DNA from: Acinetobacter sp. NCu2D-2
GTDB lineage: Bacteria > Pseudomonadota > Gammaproteobacteria > Pseudomonadales > Moraxellaceae
NCBI RefSeq assembly: GCF_001647675.1
Contig: NZ_CP015594.1
Location: 2,046,001 to 2,110,000, forward strand
DNA length: 64,000 bases
Direction: 5' to 3'
Position numbers and translations under genes: made by a program. The notes beneath the pieces are model-generated. The model was given only the letters and a program-made list of their open reading frames with translations, did no database searches and had not been told where the DNA came from. Positions 38,100-48,686 of this stretch are shown one piece after another (the first letter of the stretch is position 1; each line of letters begins with the position of its first letter).

Positions 38100-39740
38100 A
38101 TGGTCAGTGCATACGACGATTTACCACGTACACCAGCCAACTTTGTTGCCTTGTCCCCTTTACGTTATCTCGAGCGCGCGGCTTATATCTACCCTCAGCA
38201 AGATGCCATTATCCATGGCAATCGCCATATTTCTTGGCGTGAAACCTATCAACGTTGCCGCCAATTTGCATCACAACTACAACAGCTTGGCGTAGCTAAA
38301 AACGATACTGTTTCCACGCTTTTACCCAATATCCCTGCCATGATTGAAGCGCATTTTGCTGTTCCGATGGCAGGTGCAGTACTCAATACTTTAAATACTC
38401 GACTAGATGCAAAAACCATTGCGTTTATGCTTGAACATGCGGAAAGTAAAGTCCTTTTAGTCGATCCTGAATTTGCAGATTTAGCTCAAGAAGCCTTGGC
38501 ACTCTTAGATCAAGAGATCTATGTCATTGATGTTGCGGATAGCGAATATGACGGCGTGTCTCGCACCATTGGTCAAATTGAATATGAAACATGGATTGCA
38601 CAAGGGAATGCAGAATTTGAATGGCATTTACCACAAGATGAATGGGATGCGATCAGTTTAAGTTACACCTCAGGTACGACAGGTAGTCCAAAAGGTGTGG
38701 TTTATCATCACCGTGGTGCTTATATCAATGCAGCAAGTAATATCATTGCCTGCGGTATGCGTCCACGTGCAACTTATTTGTGGACACTACCCCTGTTCCA
38801 CTGCAATGGCTGGTGTTTTGGTTGGACCATGGCAGCCAATGGCGGCACTAATATCTGTTTACGTAAAGTTGATCCTGAGTTGATCTATCAATTGATTGCC
38901 AAACATAAAGTTGATTATTTCTGTGGTGCGCCAATCGTTCTATCAATGCTGATCAACACCCCTGAAGAGAAAAAAGTACCATTTGACCATCCTGTCGAAG
39001 TCATGGTGGCTGGTGCTGCACCTCCAGCGGCCATTATTGAAGGCATGCGTCGTCAAGGCATTAATGTCACTCATGTCTATGGTCTGACAGAAACTTATGG
39101 TCCATCTGCCCTCTGTGCTTCACAAGCAGGTTGGTCTGATTTATCTATTCAGGAACAGGCACAATTGCATTCACGCCAAGGTGTACCGTATCCATTACAA
39201 GATGGTATGAAGGTGCTTGATCCTGAGACCATGCAGGAAGTGCCACATGATGGTCAAACTATGGGTGAAATCATGTTCCGCGGCAATATTGTAATGAAGG
39301 GTTATCTGAAAAATCCTCAAGCTACAGAGGAAGCCTTTGCCGGTGGCTGGTTCCATACTGGTGATTTGGCGGTCTGCCAACCTGATGGTTATGCCAAAAT
39401 TACCGACCGCTCTAAAGATGTGATTATTTCAGGAGGTGAAAATATTTCATCGCTTGAAGTGGAAGAAGTACTGTATCAACACCCTGCAATTCTAACTGCA
39501 GCTGTGGTTGCTAAACCTGACCCACGCTGGCAAGAAGTTCCATGTGCGTTTATTGAGCTCAAGCAAGGGATGCAAGCCACGGAAGAAGAAATTATTGCCT
39601 TCTGTCGCGAGCATTTAGCACGCTTTAAAGTACCAAAAGATGTGGTCATTACTGAAATTCCAAAAACGTCGACCGGTAAGCTGCAAAAATTTGTCTTACG
39701 TGACTGGGCAAAAGAACGTTCCCAAGGTGAATTTAGCTAA
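38100..39740 (+). CDS. Acyl-CoA synthetase (AMP-forming)
   Basis: 546-residue ANL-superfamily ligase that activates carboxylic or fatty acids to CoA thioesters. Signatures: P-loop SYTSGTTGSPKG (about residue 187), VYGLTETYG, GWFHTGDLA, hinge KDVIISGGENISS, and catalytic Lys in PKTSTGKLQK near the C-terminus. The type resembles medium/long-chain AlkK-like enzymes. It is cytoplasmic with no membrane segment. GGAG precedes the start. It is followed by a bidirectional terminator shared with convergent queA. Exact chain length preference is not readable. Confidence 0.88.
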   Translation: MVSAYDDLPRTPANFVALSPLRYLERAAYIYPQQDAIIHGNRHISWRETYQRCRQFASQLQQLGVAKNDTVSTLLPNIPAMIEAHFAVPMAGAVLNTLNTRLDAKTIAFMLEHAESKVLLVDPEFADLAQEALALLDQEIYVIDVADSEYDGVSRTIGQIEYETWIAQGNAEFEWHLPQDEWDAISLSYTSGTTGSPKGVVYHHRGAYINAASNIIACGMRPRATYLWTLPLFHCNGWCFGWTMAANGGTNICLRKVDPELIYQLIAKHKVDYFCGAPIVLSMLINTPEEKKVPFDHPVEVMVAGAAPPAAIIEGMRRQGINVTHVYGLTETYGPSALCASQAGWSDLSIQEQAQLHSRQGVPYPLQDGMKVLDPETMQEVPHDGQTMGEIMFRGNIVMKGYLKNPQATEEAFAGGWFHTGDLAVCQPDGYAKITDRSKDVIISGGENISSLEVEEVLYQHPAILTAAVVAKPDPRWQEVPCAFIELKQGMQATEEEIIAFCREHLARFKVPKDVVITEIPKTSTGKLQKFVLRDWAKERSQGEFS

Positions 39741-39753
39741 TTACTGTAAACAT

Positions 39754-39785
39754 AAAAAAAGCCATGACGTATCATGGCTTTTTTA
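39754..39785. terminator. Bidirectional terminator between acyl-CoA synthetase and queA
   Basis: A run, GCCATGA, loop CGTA, TCATGGC, T run: perfect stem flanked by A and T tracts, between convergent stops. Confidence 0.9.
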
Positions 39786-39796
39786 TTCATTCAATT

Positions 39797-40831
39797 TTAG
39801 TTGATATTGTCGATCAACATTGCATCGCCATAACTAAAGAAGCGATATTTGCTTTCAACTGCATGATGATAAACATTCAAAATATTGTCACGATTTGACA
39901 ATGCAGACACCAACATCAAAAGCGTAGATTCAGGTAAATGGAAGTTGGTAATTAAACGGTCAACCACTTTAAACTCATAACCTGGGTAGATAAAGATTTG
40001 GGTATCCCCTGTCCAGCCTTTAAGTTCACCACCATTGGCTTGTGCTGCACTTTCAGTTGCACGTGTTGCAGTTGTACCTACCGCAATCACTTTATTGCCA
40101 CGTTCTTTAGTCGCTTTAATCAATGCCATTGATTCATCAGACACTTGGCACCATTCGCTGTGCATAATGTGATTTTCAATATCATTGGTACGTACAGGTA
40201 AGAAGGTACCTGCACCAACATGCAAAGTGACAAACGTTTTTTGAATGCCTTTTTCATCCAACTTTTGCAGTAATGCTTCATCAAAATGCAAACTTGCTGT
40301 TGGCGCTGCAACACTGGCAATTTTGGTCGGGTCATTGAATACGGTTTGATAACGCTCAGTATCAATATCTTCCGCTTCACGGTTGAAGTAAGGTGGAATT
40401 GGCAAAGCACCGTATTTATCCAAAACATCTAGAATCGGTTGAGAAAATTCAACAATAAATAGATTTTCATGGCGACCTTGAACCGTCACTTTGACTTCAT
40501 CAGGACCAATGAACAATTCAGCACCGGCTTTAGGCGTGTTGCTGGCTTTAATATGGCAGTGTGCGATACGTTGATCCATCATACGTTCAACCAAGACTTC
40601 AACAGCACCACCCGATGCACGTTTGCCTTTTAAACGCGCTTTCATCACTTTGGTGTCATTCAACACCAATAAATCACCTTCATCTAACAAGTCTAAAATG
40701 TCAGTAAAATGATGGTCATGGTATTGACCGTTAGCATCTAGATAAAGCAGACGCGATGCACTACGAGTTTCAAGTGGGTAACGAGCAATCAGCTCATCTG
40801 GGAGATCAAAGTTAAAATCAGAAAGTTGCAT
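39797..40831 (-). CDS. queA: S-adenosylmethionine:tRNA ribosyltransferase-isomerase
   Basis: Queuosine synthesis enzyme that transfers the ribosyl moiety of SAM to preQ1-tRNA. The 344 residues show the typical start ([18 protein letters not shown]), the [14 protein letters not shown] segment and [12 protein letters not shown]. The usual partner tgt is 3.3 kb away on the other strand rather than adjacent, with tRNA-Leu and a trio of unrelated genes between, so the queA-tgt-yajC-secDF cluster is inverted or disrupted here. Confidence 0.96.
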   Translation of the reverse strand: MQLSDFNFDLPDELIARYPLETRSASRLLYLDANGQYHDHHFTDILDLLDEGDLLVLNDTKVMKARLKGKRASGGAVEVLVERMMDQRIAHCHIKASNTPKAGAELFIGPDEVKVTVQGRHENLFIVEFSQPILDVLDKYGALPIPPYFNREAEDIDTERYQTVFNDPTKIASVAAPTASLHFDEALLQKLDEKGIQKTFVTLHVGAGTFLPVRTNDIENHIMHSEWCQVSDESMALIKATKERGNKVIAVGTTATRATESAAQANGGELKGWTGDTQIFIYPGYEFKVVDRLITNFHLPESTLLMLVSALSNRDNILNVYHHAVESKYRFFSYGDAMLIDNIN

Positions 40832-40957
40832 GACGATTTACAATAAAAAAAACTGCGCCTAGTATAAACTTTTTTCCTTTTTATGGCTGAAATTGCCTAG
40901 TTTTGCTTCAAAAAATTAAGAGTTGTTTTAAAATTAAGCAAATGCAATTGTTCTGCG

Positions 40958-40985
40958 TTGACAAGTTTTTGAAACAGGGTAATAT
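40958..40985 (+). promoter_or_regulatory. Promoter of tRNA-Leu
   Basis: TTGACA at 40958-40963, 16-base spacer, TAATAT at 40980-40985, followed by a C-rich discriminator (GCTCCC) before the tRNA, as expected for a growth-rate-controlled stable RNA promoter. Confidence 0.8.
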
Positions 40986-40994
40986 AGCTCCCAT

Positions 40995-41081
40995 CCCGAG
41001 GTGGTGAAATTGGTAGACGCGGTGGATTCAAAATCCACTATCAGAGATGATGTGTCGGTTCGAGTCCGACCCTCGGGACCA
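40995..41081 (+). tRNA. tRNA-Leu, anticodon CAA
   Basis: 87 bases including an encoded CCA. The acceptor stem is CCCGAGG/CCTCGGG; anticodon stem GTGGA/TCCAC around loop TTCAAAA gives anticodon CAA (reads UUG). A long type II variable arm follows, then T arm GTCGG-TTCGAGT-CCGAC. All stems pair perfectly. It has its own promoter and terminator. Confidence 0.97.
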
Positions 41082-41088
41082 GTTAACG

Positions 41089-41126
41089 AAAAGCCCTTAA
41101 GCACTATAAGACTTAAGGGCTTTTTT
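41089..41126 (+). terminator. tRNA-Leu terminator
   Basis: AAAAGCCCTTAAG paired with CTTAAGGGCTTTT around a 10-base loop, followed by a T run. Confidence 0.88.
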
Positions 41127-41451
41127 ATTGTCTTAAACAATAACTTAGAACAAATTTCCGTATTATCTATTTAATTACATTAGCTATCCTTCAGGTGGTC
41201 ACTTCGTAAAATGAGCACCTAAATAAGCACCTAAACGTGAATTTGGGTACTCATGGTATAATTCTCTAGCTAAAGACTGAATCGCCACAGATTTTATAGA
41301 CACCTTTTATTTTATATCCACGCTTTCGATTCGCATAAATTTATAAATATTACGGTCTTCTGCTCTCGACCTTGCTCAACTGTATCTATTATGATCAGGT
41401 TTTCATCAAAATTATTTCGATTTTACAATAACAAATTCTAAGGAAGATAAC
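41127..41451 (+). other. Intergenic region after tRNA-Leu
   Basis: 325 bases without a gene. A near-direct repeat (GAGCACCTAAA and AAGCACCTAAA) lies near 41210-41235. TGG-TATAAT at 41254-41262 is an extended -10 element that may drive the downstream operon. No copy of the tRNA 3' end is found, so there is no sign of an attachment site. AAGGAAG before 41452 is a ribosome site. Confidence 0.5.
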
Positions 41452-42480
41452 GTGCCTATTGATGCAGTTCTCCACTCTATTCATCTGCGTCGTAAGAAAA
41501 ATGCGGTGGTTTTTCGCAATATTGATCGACTTTGGGATTTAGCAAGAACCGCTCAAAGTCATCAAGACCTGCTCGATGGTTTGCACCCTTGGAATGCGTC
41601 TACTACTTTAAAATTTGAAAATACGCTGCCTATATTTCTTGCAGGATTTGGCTTCCTGCAAATGCTGAGCCTAATCATTGCACCAGCGAACATTTGGTTT
41701 CAACTCAATTTTGGAATGGGTTGTTTCATGCTGTTTTGGGCTTACTTGGTTTATGAAACCAAACAACCCATACAGGATGTGATTCTCCATTTAGAAGAAA
41801 CAGCACTCTCTAAAAAATATGCACTTCAGTTTGATCAACAACCTCAATATCTAAATGTAAAGTTCAACACCTTACAATTTATCGGTCATCTTAAACGTCT
41901 GTTCCCCATTTTTGACCGTGGCACACTGAGTAATGAAATTAATCGCTTTGCCAGTACGGTTTGGGAAGATGAATCAGGCCAAAAGCATGATCTCGTTATT
42001 TTTCAATATCACTATATTGATGAACTACAAATTCGAGATAAAAACGGCGATCGTGTGACGGTTAAGGAAATCCATAAAGATCTTTGGGGCGTGTTTGTCT
42101 TTAATATTGAAACCCAAGGTCTAGCCGTCACCACCAATAATCGTAAGTTTTATTATCCCTATACCTCTCCTTGGCACAGCAGTGATATTCAGGCCAATCA
42201 AAGACTTAAATTCTATGGCACAGATTCACTGCAAACCGCCAAAATGATGAGTCCTGGTTTTGTCTTAAGATTGACTGAATTCTTCCACGACCGACAAGGT
42301 GATTTGCTGTTTCATCCTGAACAGCGTGTCATGTGTTACTTAGGTCCGCATGACTTATTTAAAGTCAGCAGTCGTCAAAAACAGATTACGGATATTTCGA
42401 CATTGCGTGGACATTTAAGAACGTTTAAATTAGCAGAATTAGAGCGATTACAAAGTGCGCTCCTCACATTTTTAAAATAA
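41452..42480 (+). CDS. DUF3137-like membrane protein
   Basis: 342 residues from a GTG start supported by AAGGA just upstream. Two adjacent hydrophobic segments (about residues 58-78 and 85-103) separate a short N-terminal region from a long soluble C-terminal domain (TVWEDESGQKHDLVIFQYHY, FYYPYTSPWHSS, SPGFVLRLTEFF). The layout and the neighbouring lemA match DUF3137 proteins, which commonly accompany LemA; the family call is moderate. Function unknown. First gene of a same-strand trio with lemA and a DUF4303-like gene. Confidence 0.65.
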   Translation: MPIDAVLHSIHLRRKKNAVVFRNIDRLWDLARTAQSHQDLLDGLHPWNASTTLKFENTLPIFLAGFGFLQMLSLIIAPANIWFQLNFGMGCFMLFWAYLVYETKQPIQDVILHLEETALSKKYALQFDQQPQYLNVKFNTLQFIGHLKRLFPIFDRGTLSNEINRFASTVWEDESGQKHDLVIFQYHYIDELQIRDKNGDRVTVKEIHKDLWGVFVFNIETQGLAVTTNNRKFYYPYTSPWHSSDIQANQRLKFYGTDSLQTAKMMSPGFVLRLTEFFHDRQGDLLFHPEQRVMCYLGPHDLFKVSSRQKQITDISTLRGHLRTFKLAELERLQSALLTFLK

Positions 42481-42502
42481 CGATTGATATGAGTATAACC
42501 CT

Positions 42503-43069
42503 ATGGGATTTTTAATTTTTTTTGTCATACCTGTTTGCATCATCATTGCCATTATCTTTATACGTAATAGCATTGTTCGTCATCATAATGCCACGGTACG
42601 TGCATGGTCAGATGTTGCAAGTTATGAACGTCAAAAATTAAAAATTCTAGATGGCTTACAACCTTTGGTCGAGCAATATTCAAGTTTTGAGAAAGGCACA
42701 CTTGAGAAAGTGACTGAACTGCGTCAAAACATTATGAATCTTAATTTAAATAATACTGATGTATCCCAACTACAAAAAATTGAAAGTCTGAATCAGGAAT
42801 TGATGCGCAGCCTTAACCTTGTCATTGAAAATTATCCTGAGTTAAAAGCTAATGAAATTTATTTAAAAATGATGAATGAAATTGAAGAACAAAATGAAAA
42901 TGTAGGCGCTGCCATCACAATTTTTAACCGCAACGTTGAGCTGTTTAATAATCAGATTCAGATTTTCCCACACAATATTATTAATAATATGTTGTTACGC
43001 AAAAAAGCAGTACGCCCGTTTCGCGATCAAACTGCTATGCAAAGTTTTGATTATCGACCAAATTTTTAA
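42503..43069 (+). CDS. LemA family protein
   Basis: 188 residues. One N-terminal membrane helix (about residues 3-22, FLIFFVIPVCIIIAIIF) is followed by a long helical, coiled-coil-like body with the LemA pattern (AWSDVASYERQKLKILDGLQ, NLNLNNTDVSQLQKIESL, ENYPELKANEIYLKMM, EIEEQNENVGAAITIFN, VELFNNQIQIFPHNI). LemA proteins are membrane-attached helical proteins of unclear role. It follows the DUF3137-like gene by 22 bases, so the two very likely act together. Confidence 0.9.
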   Translation: MGFLIFFVIPVCIIIAIIFIRNSIVRHHNATVRAWSDVASYERQKLKILDGLQPLVEQYSSFEKGTLEKVTELRQNIMNLNLNNTDVSQLQKIESLNQELMRSLNLVIENYPELKANEIYLKMMNEIEEQNENVGAAITIFNRNVELFNNQIQIFPHNIINNMLLRKKAVRPFRDQTAMQSFDYRPNF

Positions 43070-43171
43070 AATTCAAACAATTCGTGTAAGCTAAAAAGAA
43101 TAACAACGGACATTCAGAATCTTTTAATTTCTCTGAATGCTCAGATTAAAAATATATAAAGAATAAAAACG

Positions 43172-44001
43172 ATGCTGACACATATTGATGCCTTAAAAGA
43201 TTTATTGGTGGAAAGCTTTTTAACGCTCTATCAGCGCTATCAACAAGATGAAATCTACGCGTGCTGTCTGATTCTGAACGATTTTCTCTTGATTGAAGAT
43301 TTAGCTATTTCCACCGAGCAAAGTATTTTCAATGATCAGGAAGACCGCAAACAGTATTTAGCCGAACACGATCGCTGGAATGTCAGTAAGTGGCGTTATC
43401 GTGCGCAAACGACCAATGAGCAGCATCTTAAAAGTGCCCGTACGTTGCTGACAGAATATTTCCAAAGCCAATATCGTTTGAGTGCAGGCATACAGCATGA
43501 AAGCCATTTGACCCTGATCATCAATCGTTTTAACGCGGCCATTGATACGCTTAAAGATCAGCATAGAATTGATCCGACAAAGCTCATTTTTTTGTCAGTT
43601 TGCCTACGCATAAAAAAATAGACATCGAATCTGCAAATTTACTCAATAAAGATAGTCATTTATTACGTCAATTTTTAGCGAGTAAAACTCATAAAAGAGT
43701 TCAATCACCTCTTAGCCGACCTAAACTTTCTCAATCTGACAAAGACATCCTGATTGATCTTGCACAAATGGTCGAAGTCGAGCCTTATGACTATTTACAG
43801 GTGGCACATCAAGCCTACTTACTTACGCTGGAACCTTACTTTGTAGATATCAATATCTATATCAAAAAGTTAATTGAGAATATTGCAGCCATGGCATTTG
43901 AAACGGATGGTAGCTGTGCAATGACAAAACAAGAGATATTACAGCGACTTGAGCAATTCCATCATCAAGCAGAGCCTATTTTTTCAGATATTCCAATCTG
44001 A
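43172..44001 (+). pseudogene. DUF4303-like protein, frameshifted
   Basis: Two frames, 43172-43621 and 43600-44001, together give about 275 residues of a soluble protein resembling the DUF4303 family (DRWNVSKWRYR motif); the family call is tentative. The break is at a run of seven T at 43588-43594: ATT TTT TTG TCA ends 10 codons later, while eight T would read LIFFVSLPTHKKID and continue smoothly. So one T is missing from a homopolymer. No other gene overlaps. Third member of the DUF3137-like/lemA group. Confidence 0.7.
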
Positions 44002-44045
44002 ATTATGGAGAAGAAATTTACAGAGTTACTTCACTACAATGCTAG

Positions 44046-45260
<1,215 letters not shown>

Positions 45261-45363
45261 TCTTTCAGCATTTGCACTGTCTAAAAAGACCATGTAAATT
45301 GCAGAACAAGTCTATGATTTATCAATTCGTTGATAACCTGTTTTTTTAGTTTAGGAAAATCTA

Positions 45364-45693
45364 ATGAGCCTATTTATTTCAACTGCTCACGCTGCAGGTG
45401 AAGCTGCACAACAACCAAGCTTAATCGCAAACTTAGGTATGATTGCTGTCTTTATCGCAATCTTCTACTTCTTGATCTGGCGTCCACAATCAAAACGCGC
45501 TAAAGAACACCGTGCTTTAATTGAAAGCCTTGGTGTTGGTAGCGAAGTTGTGTTCGCAGGTGGCTTGATGGGTAAAATCACAAAAATTGAAGGTGATTTT
45601 GCAGTGGTTGAATTGAGTCGTGGCGTTGAAGTTAAAGTACAACGTGCAAGTGTGATTTCAGTTCTTCCTGAAGGCACTTTAAATAACATTTAA
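45364..45693 (+). CDS. yajC: Preprotein translocase subunit YajC
   Basis: 109-residue accessory of the SecDF translocase. Short periplasmic N-terminus, a single membrane helix (about residues 23-40, IAVFIAIFYFLIWRPQ) and a cytoplasmic basic domain (RPQSKRAKEHRALIESL). TAGGAAAATCT precedes the ATG. A terminator-like hairpin follows directly, before secD. Confidence 0.95.
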   Translation: MSLFISTAHAAGEAAQQPSLIANLGMIAVFIAIFYFLIWRPQSKRAKEHRALIESLGVGSEVVFAGGLMGKITKIEGDFAVVELSRGVEVKVQRASVISVLPEGTLNNI

Positions 45694-45702
45694 TCAAAAG
45701 AA

Positions 45703-45726
45703 GTCGTGCTCTCGCACGGCTTTTTC
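45703..45726 (+). terminator. Terminator-like hairpin between yajC and secD
   Basis: GTCGTGC, loop TCTC, GCACGGC, then five T: a compact GC-rich stem with T tract, placed 19 bases before the secD start. It probably attenuates read-through and adjusts SecDF levels relative to Tgt/YajC. Confidence 0.8.
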
Positions 45727-45744
45727 ATTTTAAGAAGAAAACAA

Positions 45745-47643
45745 ATGCGTTACCCAGCATGGAAATATGTACTGATCCTTGTGGTACTCGTGATCAGTAC
45801 TTTATATGCCCTGCCAAGTTTGTATCCAGATGAACCTGCTGTTCAGATTTCAGGTGCCAAAGCTGGTACTCAAATTGATGCAAGCATCGTACAAAAAGCA
45901 GAGCAAATTTTAAAAACTGAAAATATTGCCAGTCATGACAATAGCTTTGGTAACAACGCTGCATTATTACGTGTTGATTCAAGTGAATCGCAACTTAAAG
46001 CCAAAGAAGCTTTACGTCGTGGTTTAGGTGATGATTATGTTGTAGCGTTAAACCTTGCACCAACAACCCCAGAATGGCTACAAAAAATTGGTGCTAAACC
46101 AATGAAGCTCGGTCTGGACTTACGTGGTGGTGTTCACTTCTTGCTTGAAGTGGATATGGACAAAGCCATTGCTCAACGTTTAGAAACATCAGCAACTGAC
46201 CTTCGTCGTCAATTGCGCGATAACAATCTTAAATTTAACAGTCTGTCATTGAACAACAACACCATTACTTTGCAGTTTGCAAACAATGATGACCGTTCAG
46301 CAGTGATGGACTTTTTACGTCGTAACGGCAATGAATATACACAACAAGCTGTAGCGACTGAGTCTGGTTCAACTTTACGTTTGAACTATACCGACGTACG
46401 TAAACAAGAAATTGAATCGTATGCTGTTAACCAAAACTTAACTACTCTACGTAACCGTATTAACGAACTCGGTGTAGCTGAAGCATTGGTACAAACCCAA
46501 GGTAGCAACCGTATTGTGGTTGAATTACCGGGTGTTCAAGATACTGCAGAAGCAAAACGTGTCCTTGGTCGTACAGCGAACTTAGAGTTCCGTTTGGTTT
46601 CTGACCTAAACGATCAAAGTATTGACCCGTACACAGGTCAAGTCAAAACCCCGACTCCTGCGGGCACAGAAGCATTTGCGTATGAGTCTTTGGACAGTGG
46701 TCGTCAACTTCTGTTGAACCGTACCCGTATTTTGACAGGTGAACGTGTTCAAAATGCATCAAGTGGTTTTAGCCAAGACACGGGTGGTGCTGAAGTAAAC
46801 ATTACGTTGGACAGCGCTGGCGGTAAGCTAATGTCAGATGCAACACGTAATGCTGTCGGCAAACGCATGGCGGTATTGTTCATTGAGAACAAACAAAAAA
46901 TTAGCTATGTGACTGACCCTGAAACAGGTGCACAAGTTGAAGTACGTACACCGTATACCGAATCTGTGGTGATTAATGCTGCAACAATTCAAGCAGTATT
47001 AGGCTCAAGCTTCCGTATTACAGGTCTAGATTCACCACAAGAAGCAGCGGAACTTGCATTGATGCTTCGTGCAGGTGCTTTGGCGGCTCCAATGTACTTT
47101 GTTGAAGAACGTGTCATTGGTCCAAGTCTAGGCCAAGAAAACATTGATAAAGGTGTACTTTCAACTCAGATTGGTTTCTTGCTCGTTGCGATCTGGATGG
47201 TGGTGTTCTTCCGTGTGTTTGGTCTGATTGCTAACTTTGCCTTGGTCGTGAACTTAGCCATGATCTTAACCGTGATGTCGTGGATTGGCGCGTCACTGAC
47301 CTTGCCAGGTATTGCCGGGATCGTGATCACGATTGGTATGGCGGTCGATGCCAACGTACTGATCTGTGAGCGAATACGGGAAGAAATGAAATGGGGTGCT
47401 TCACCGAAACAAGCGATTGTCGCGGGTTATGAACGTGCCTATAACACCATTTTCGACTCGAACTTAACCACATTCTTAGTGGCGTTTATTCTATTCGCCA
47501 TTGGTACAGGTCCGATCAAAGGCTTTGCTGTTACTTTGATGATTGGTATTGTCTGCTCGATGTTCACAGCGATTACTGTAACTCGTGCGATCGTACAAAT
47601 CATTTACGGCAAAAAACGTAACTTGAAAAAGTTGAGCATTTAG
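45745..47643 (+). CDS. secD: Protein translocase subunit SecD
   Basis: 632-residue inner-membrane protein of the RND superfamily that uses proton motive force to pull secreted proteins into the periplasm. It has an N-terminal membrane helix, a large periplasmic P1 region (GLDLRGGVHFLLEVDM), and five C-terminal helices with GMAVDANVLICERIREE. The frame opens at a GTG at 45706, inside the terminator hairpin; ATG 45745 with AAGAAGA upstream gives the normal start MRYPAWKYV. secF follows by seven bases. Confidence 0.96.
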   Translation: MRYPAWKYVLILVVLVISTLYALPSLYPDEPAVQISGAKAGTQIDASIVQKAEQILKTENIASHDNSFGNNAALLRVDSSESQLKAKEALRRGLGDDYVVALNLAPTTPEWLQKIGAKPMKLGLDLRGGVHFLLEVDMDKAIAQRLETSATDLRRQLRDNNLKFNSLSLNNNTITLQFANNDDRSAVMDFLRRNGNEYTQQAVATESGSTLRLNYTDVRKQEIESYAVNQNLTTLRNRINELGVAEALVQTQGSNRIVVELPGVQDTAEAKRVLGRTANLEFRLVSDLNDQSIDPYTGQVKTPTPAGTEAFAYESLDSGRQLLLNRTRILTGERVQNASSGFSQDTGGAEVNITLDSAGGKLMSDATRNAVGKRMAVLFIENKQKISYVTDPETGAQVEVRTPYTESVVINAATIQAVLGSSFRITGLDSPQEAAELALMLRAGALAAPMYFVEERVIGPSLGQENIDKGVLSTQIGFLLVAIWMVVFFRVFGLIANFALVVNLAMILTVMSWIGASLTLPGIAGIVITIGMAVDANVLICERIREEMKWGASPKQAIVAGYERAYNTIFDSNLTTFLVAFILFAIGTGPIKGFAVTLMIGIVCSMFTAITVTRAIVQIIYGKKRNLKKLSI

Positions 47644-47650
47644 GAGATCC

Positions 47651-48622
47651 ATGATGACTGAAAATACTCAACTCGATTCAAACAAATACGGCCGTCCTGA
47701 TGAGCGTGTAATTCCGTTCATGAAGATTGCGCTACCTGCAGCAATTTTTTCAATTATCTTGACGCTTGGTAGTATCTTCTTTATCGCAACAAAAGGTCTA
47801 AACCTCGGCTTAGACTTTACCGGCGGTGTTTCCGCTGAGCTGAATTATACCCAGCCGGTTAAACCTGAAGATGTTACACAAGCCTTAGCCAAAGCTGGCT
47901 TTAAAGATGCTGTGGTGCAAACCCTCGGCTCTGACCGTGACCTTATGGTACGTATGCCTGTTCAGGAAGATGAACCTGCGGAAGATCTGACTAAAGATAT
48001 TACTGCTGCGGTTCAGTTACCGAATAATGCAGCACAAGTGCCGAAAGTCGATGTGGTCGGTGGTCAAGTCGGTAATGAGCTTTATGTTCGTTCTGCGGGT
48101 GCCGTTGCCCTTGCCCTACTCTTGATGCTGGTTTACGTGACCATTCGTTTCGAGTTTAAACTGGCAATGGGTGCAGTACTGTCATTGTTCCACGATATCG
48201 TGGTGACCATTGGTATTTTTGCCATGATGCAATGGCCATTTGACTTGACTGTTCTCGCTGCAGTATTGGCGATTATCGGTTTCTCACTCAACGATAACAT
48301 CGTGGTATCTGACCGTATCCGTGAGAACTTCCGTAAGATTCGTGGTGCTGAACCTGTTGAAATCATTAACATTGCGTTAACTGAAACCTTACGTCGTACC
48401 ATTCATACCTCGATGACATTATTACTTGTTGTTGTCGCGATGATGATTATGGGCGGTGACGGTCTGAAATGGTTCTCTATTGCAATGTTTATTGGTGTAT
48501 TCGTTGGTACTTACTCATCGATCTACATCGGTACAGCCTTCGCTTTATGGCGTGGTCTAAACCGTCAAGACTTCATTGTTCAAGTGAAGCCTGAATTTGA
48601 TGAAGAAAATGAAATTCCATAA
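47651..48622 (+). CDS. secF: Protein translocase subunit SecF
   Basis: 323-residue partner of SecD. One N-terminal helix, a periplasmic domain (GLDFTGGVSAELNY), then five helices with GFSLNDNIVVSDRIREN and RTIHTSMTLLLVV. Two close ATGs occur at 47651 and 47654; AGGAG at 47642-47646 fits either, slightly better the second. An intrinsic terminator follows, ending the tgt-yajC-secDF group. Confidence 0.96.
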   Translation: MMTENTQLDSNKYGRPDERVIPFMKIALPAAIFSIILTLGSIFFIATKGLNLGLDFTGGVSAELNYTQPVKPEDVTQALAKAGFKDAVVQTLGSDRDLMVRMPVQEDEPAEDLTKDITAAVQLPNNAAQVPKVDVVGGQVGNELYVRSAGAVALALLLMLVYVTIRFEFKLAMGAVLSLFHDIVVTIGIFAMMQWPFDLTVLAAVLAIIGFSLNDNIVVSDRIRENFRKIRGAEPVEIINIALTETLRRTIHTSMTLLLVVVAMMIMGGDGLKWFSIAMFIGVFVGTYSSIYIGTAFALWRGLNRQDFIVQVKPEFDEENEIP

Positions 48623-48648
48623 TTTCATCTTTTAGATTCAAGCATAAA

Positions 48649-48675
48649 AAAGCCCATCAACTGATGGGCTTTGTT
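48649..48675. terminator. Terminator between secF and the convergent regulator gene
   Basis: AAAGCCCATC, loop AACT, GATGGGCTTT with flanking A and T; perfect 10-bp stem between convergent stops. Confidence 0.88.
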
Positions 48676-48686
48676 GCACTCTAATT

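Noticed and set aside
41082..41451. Possible attachment site or integrated-element scar downstream of tRNA-Leu
   Set aside because: No repeated copy of the tRNA 3' end, no integrase and no compositional break; only a weak 10-base near-repeat was found.
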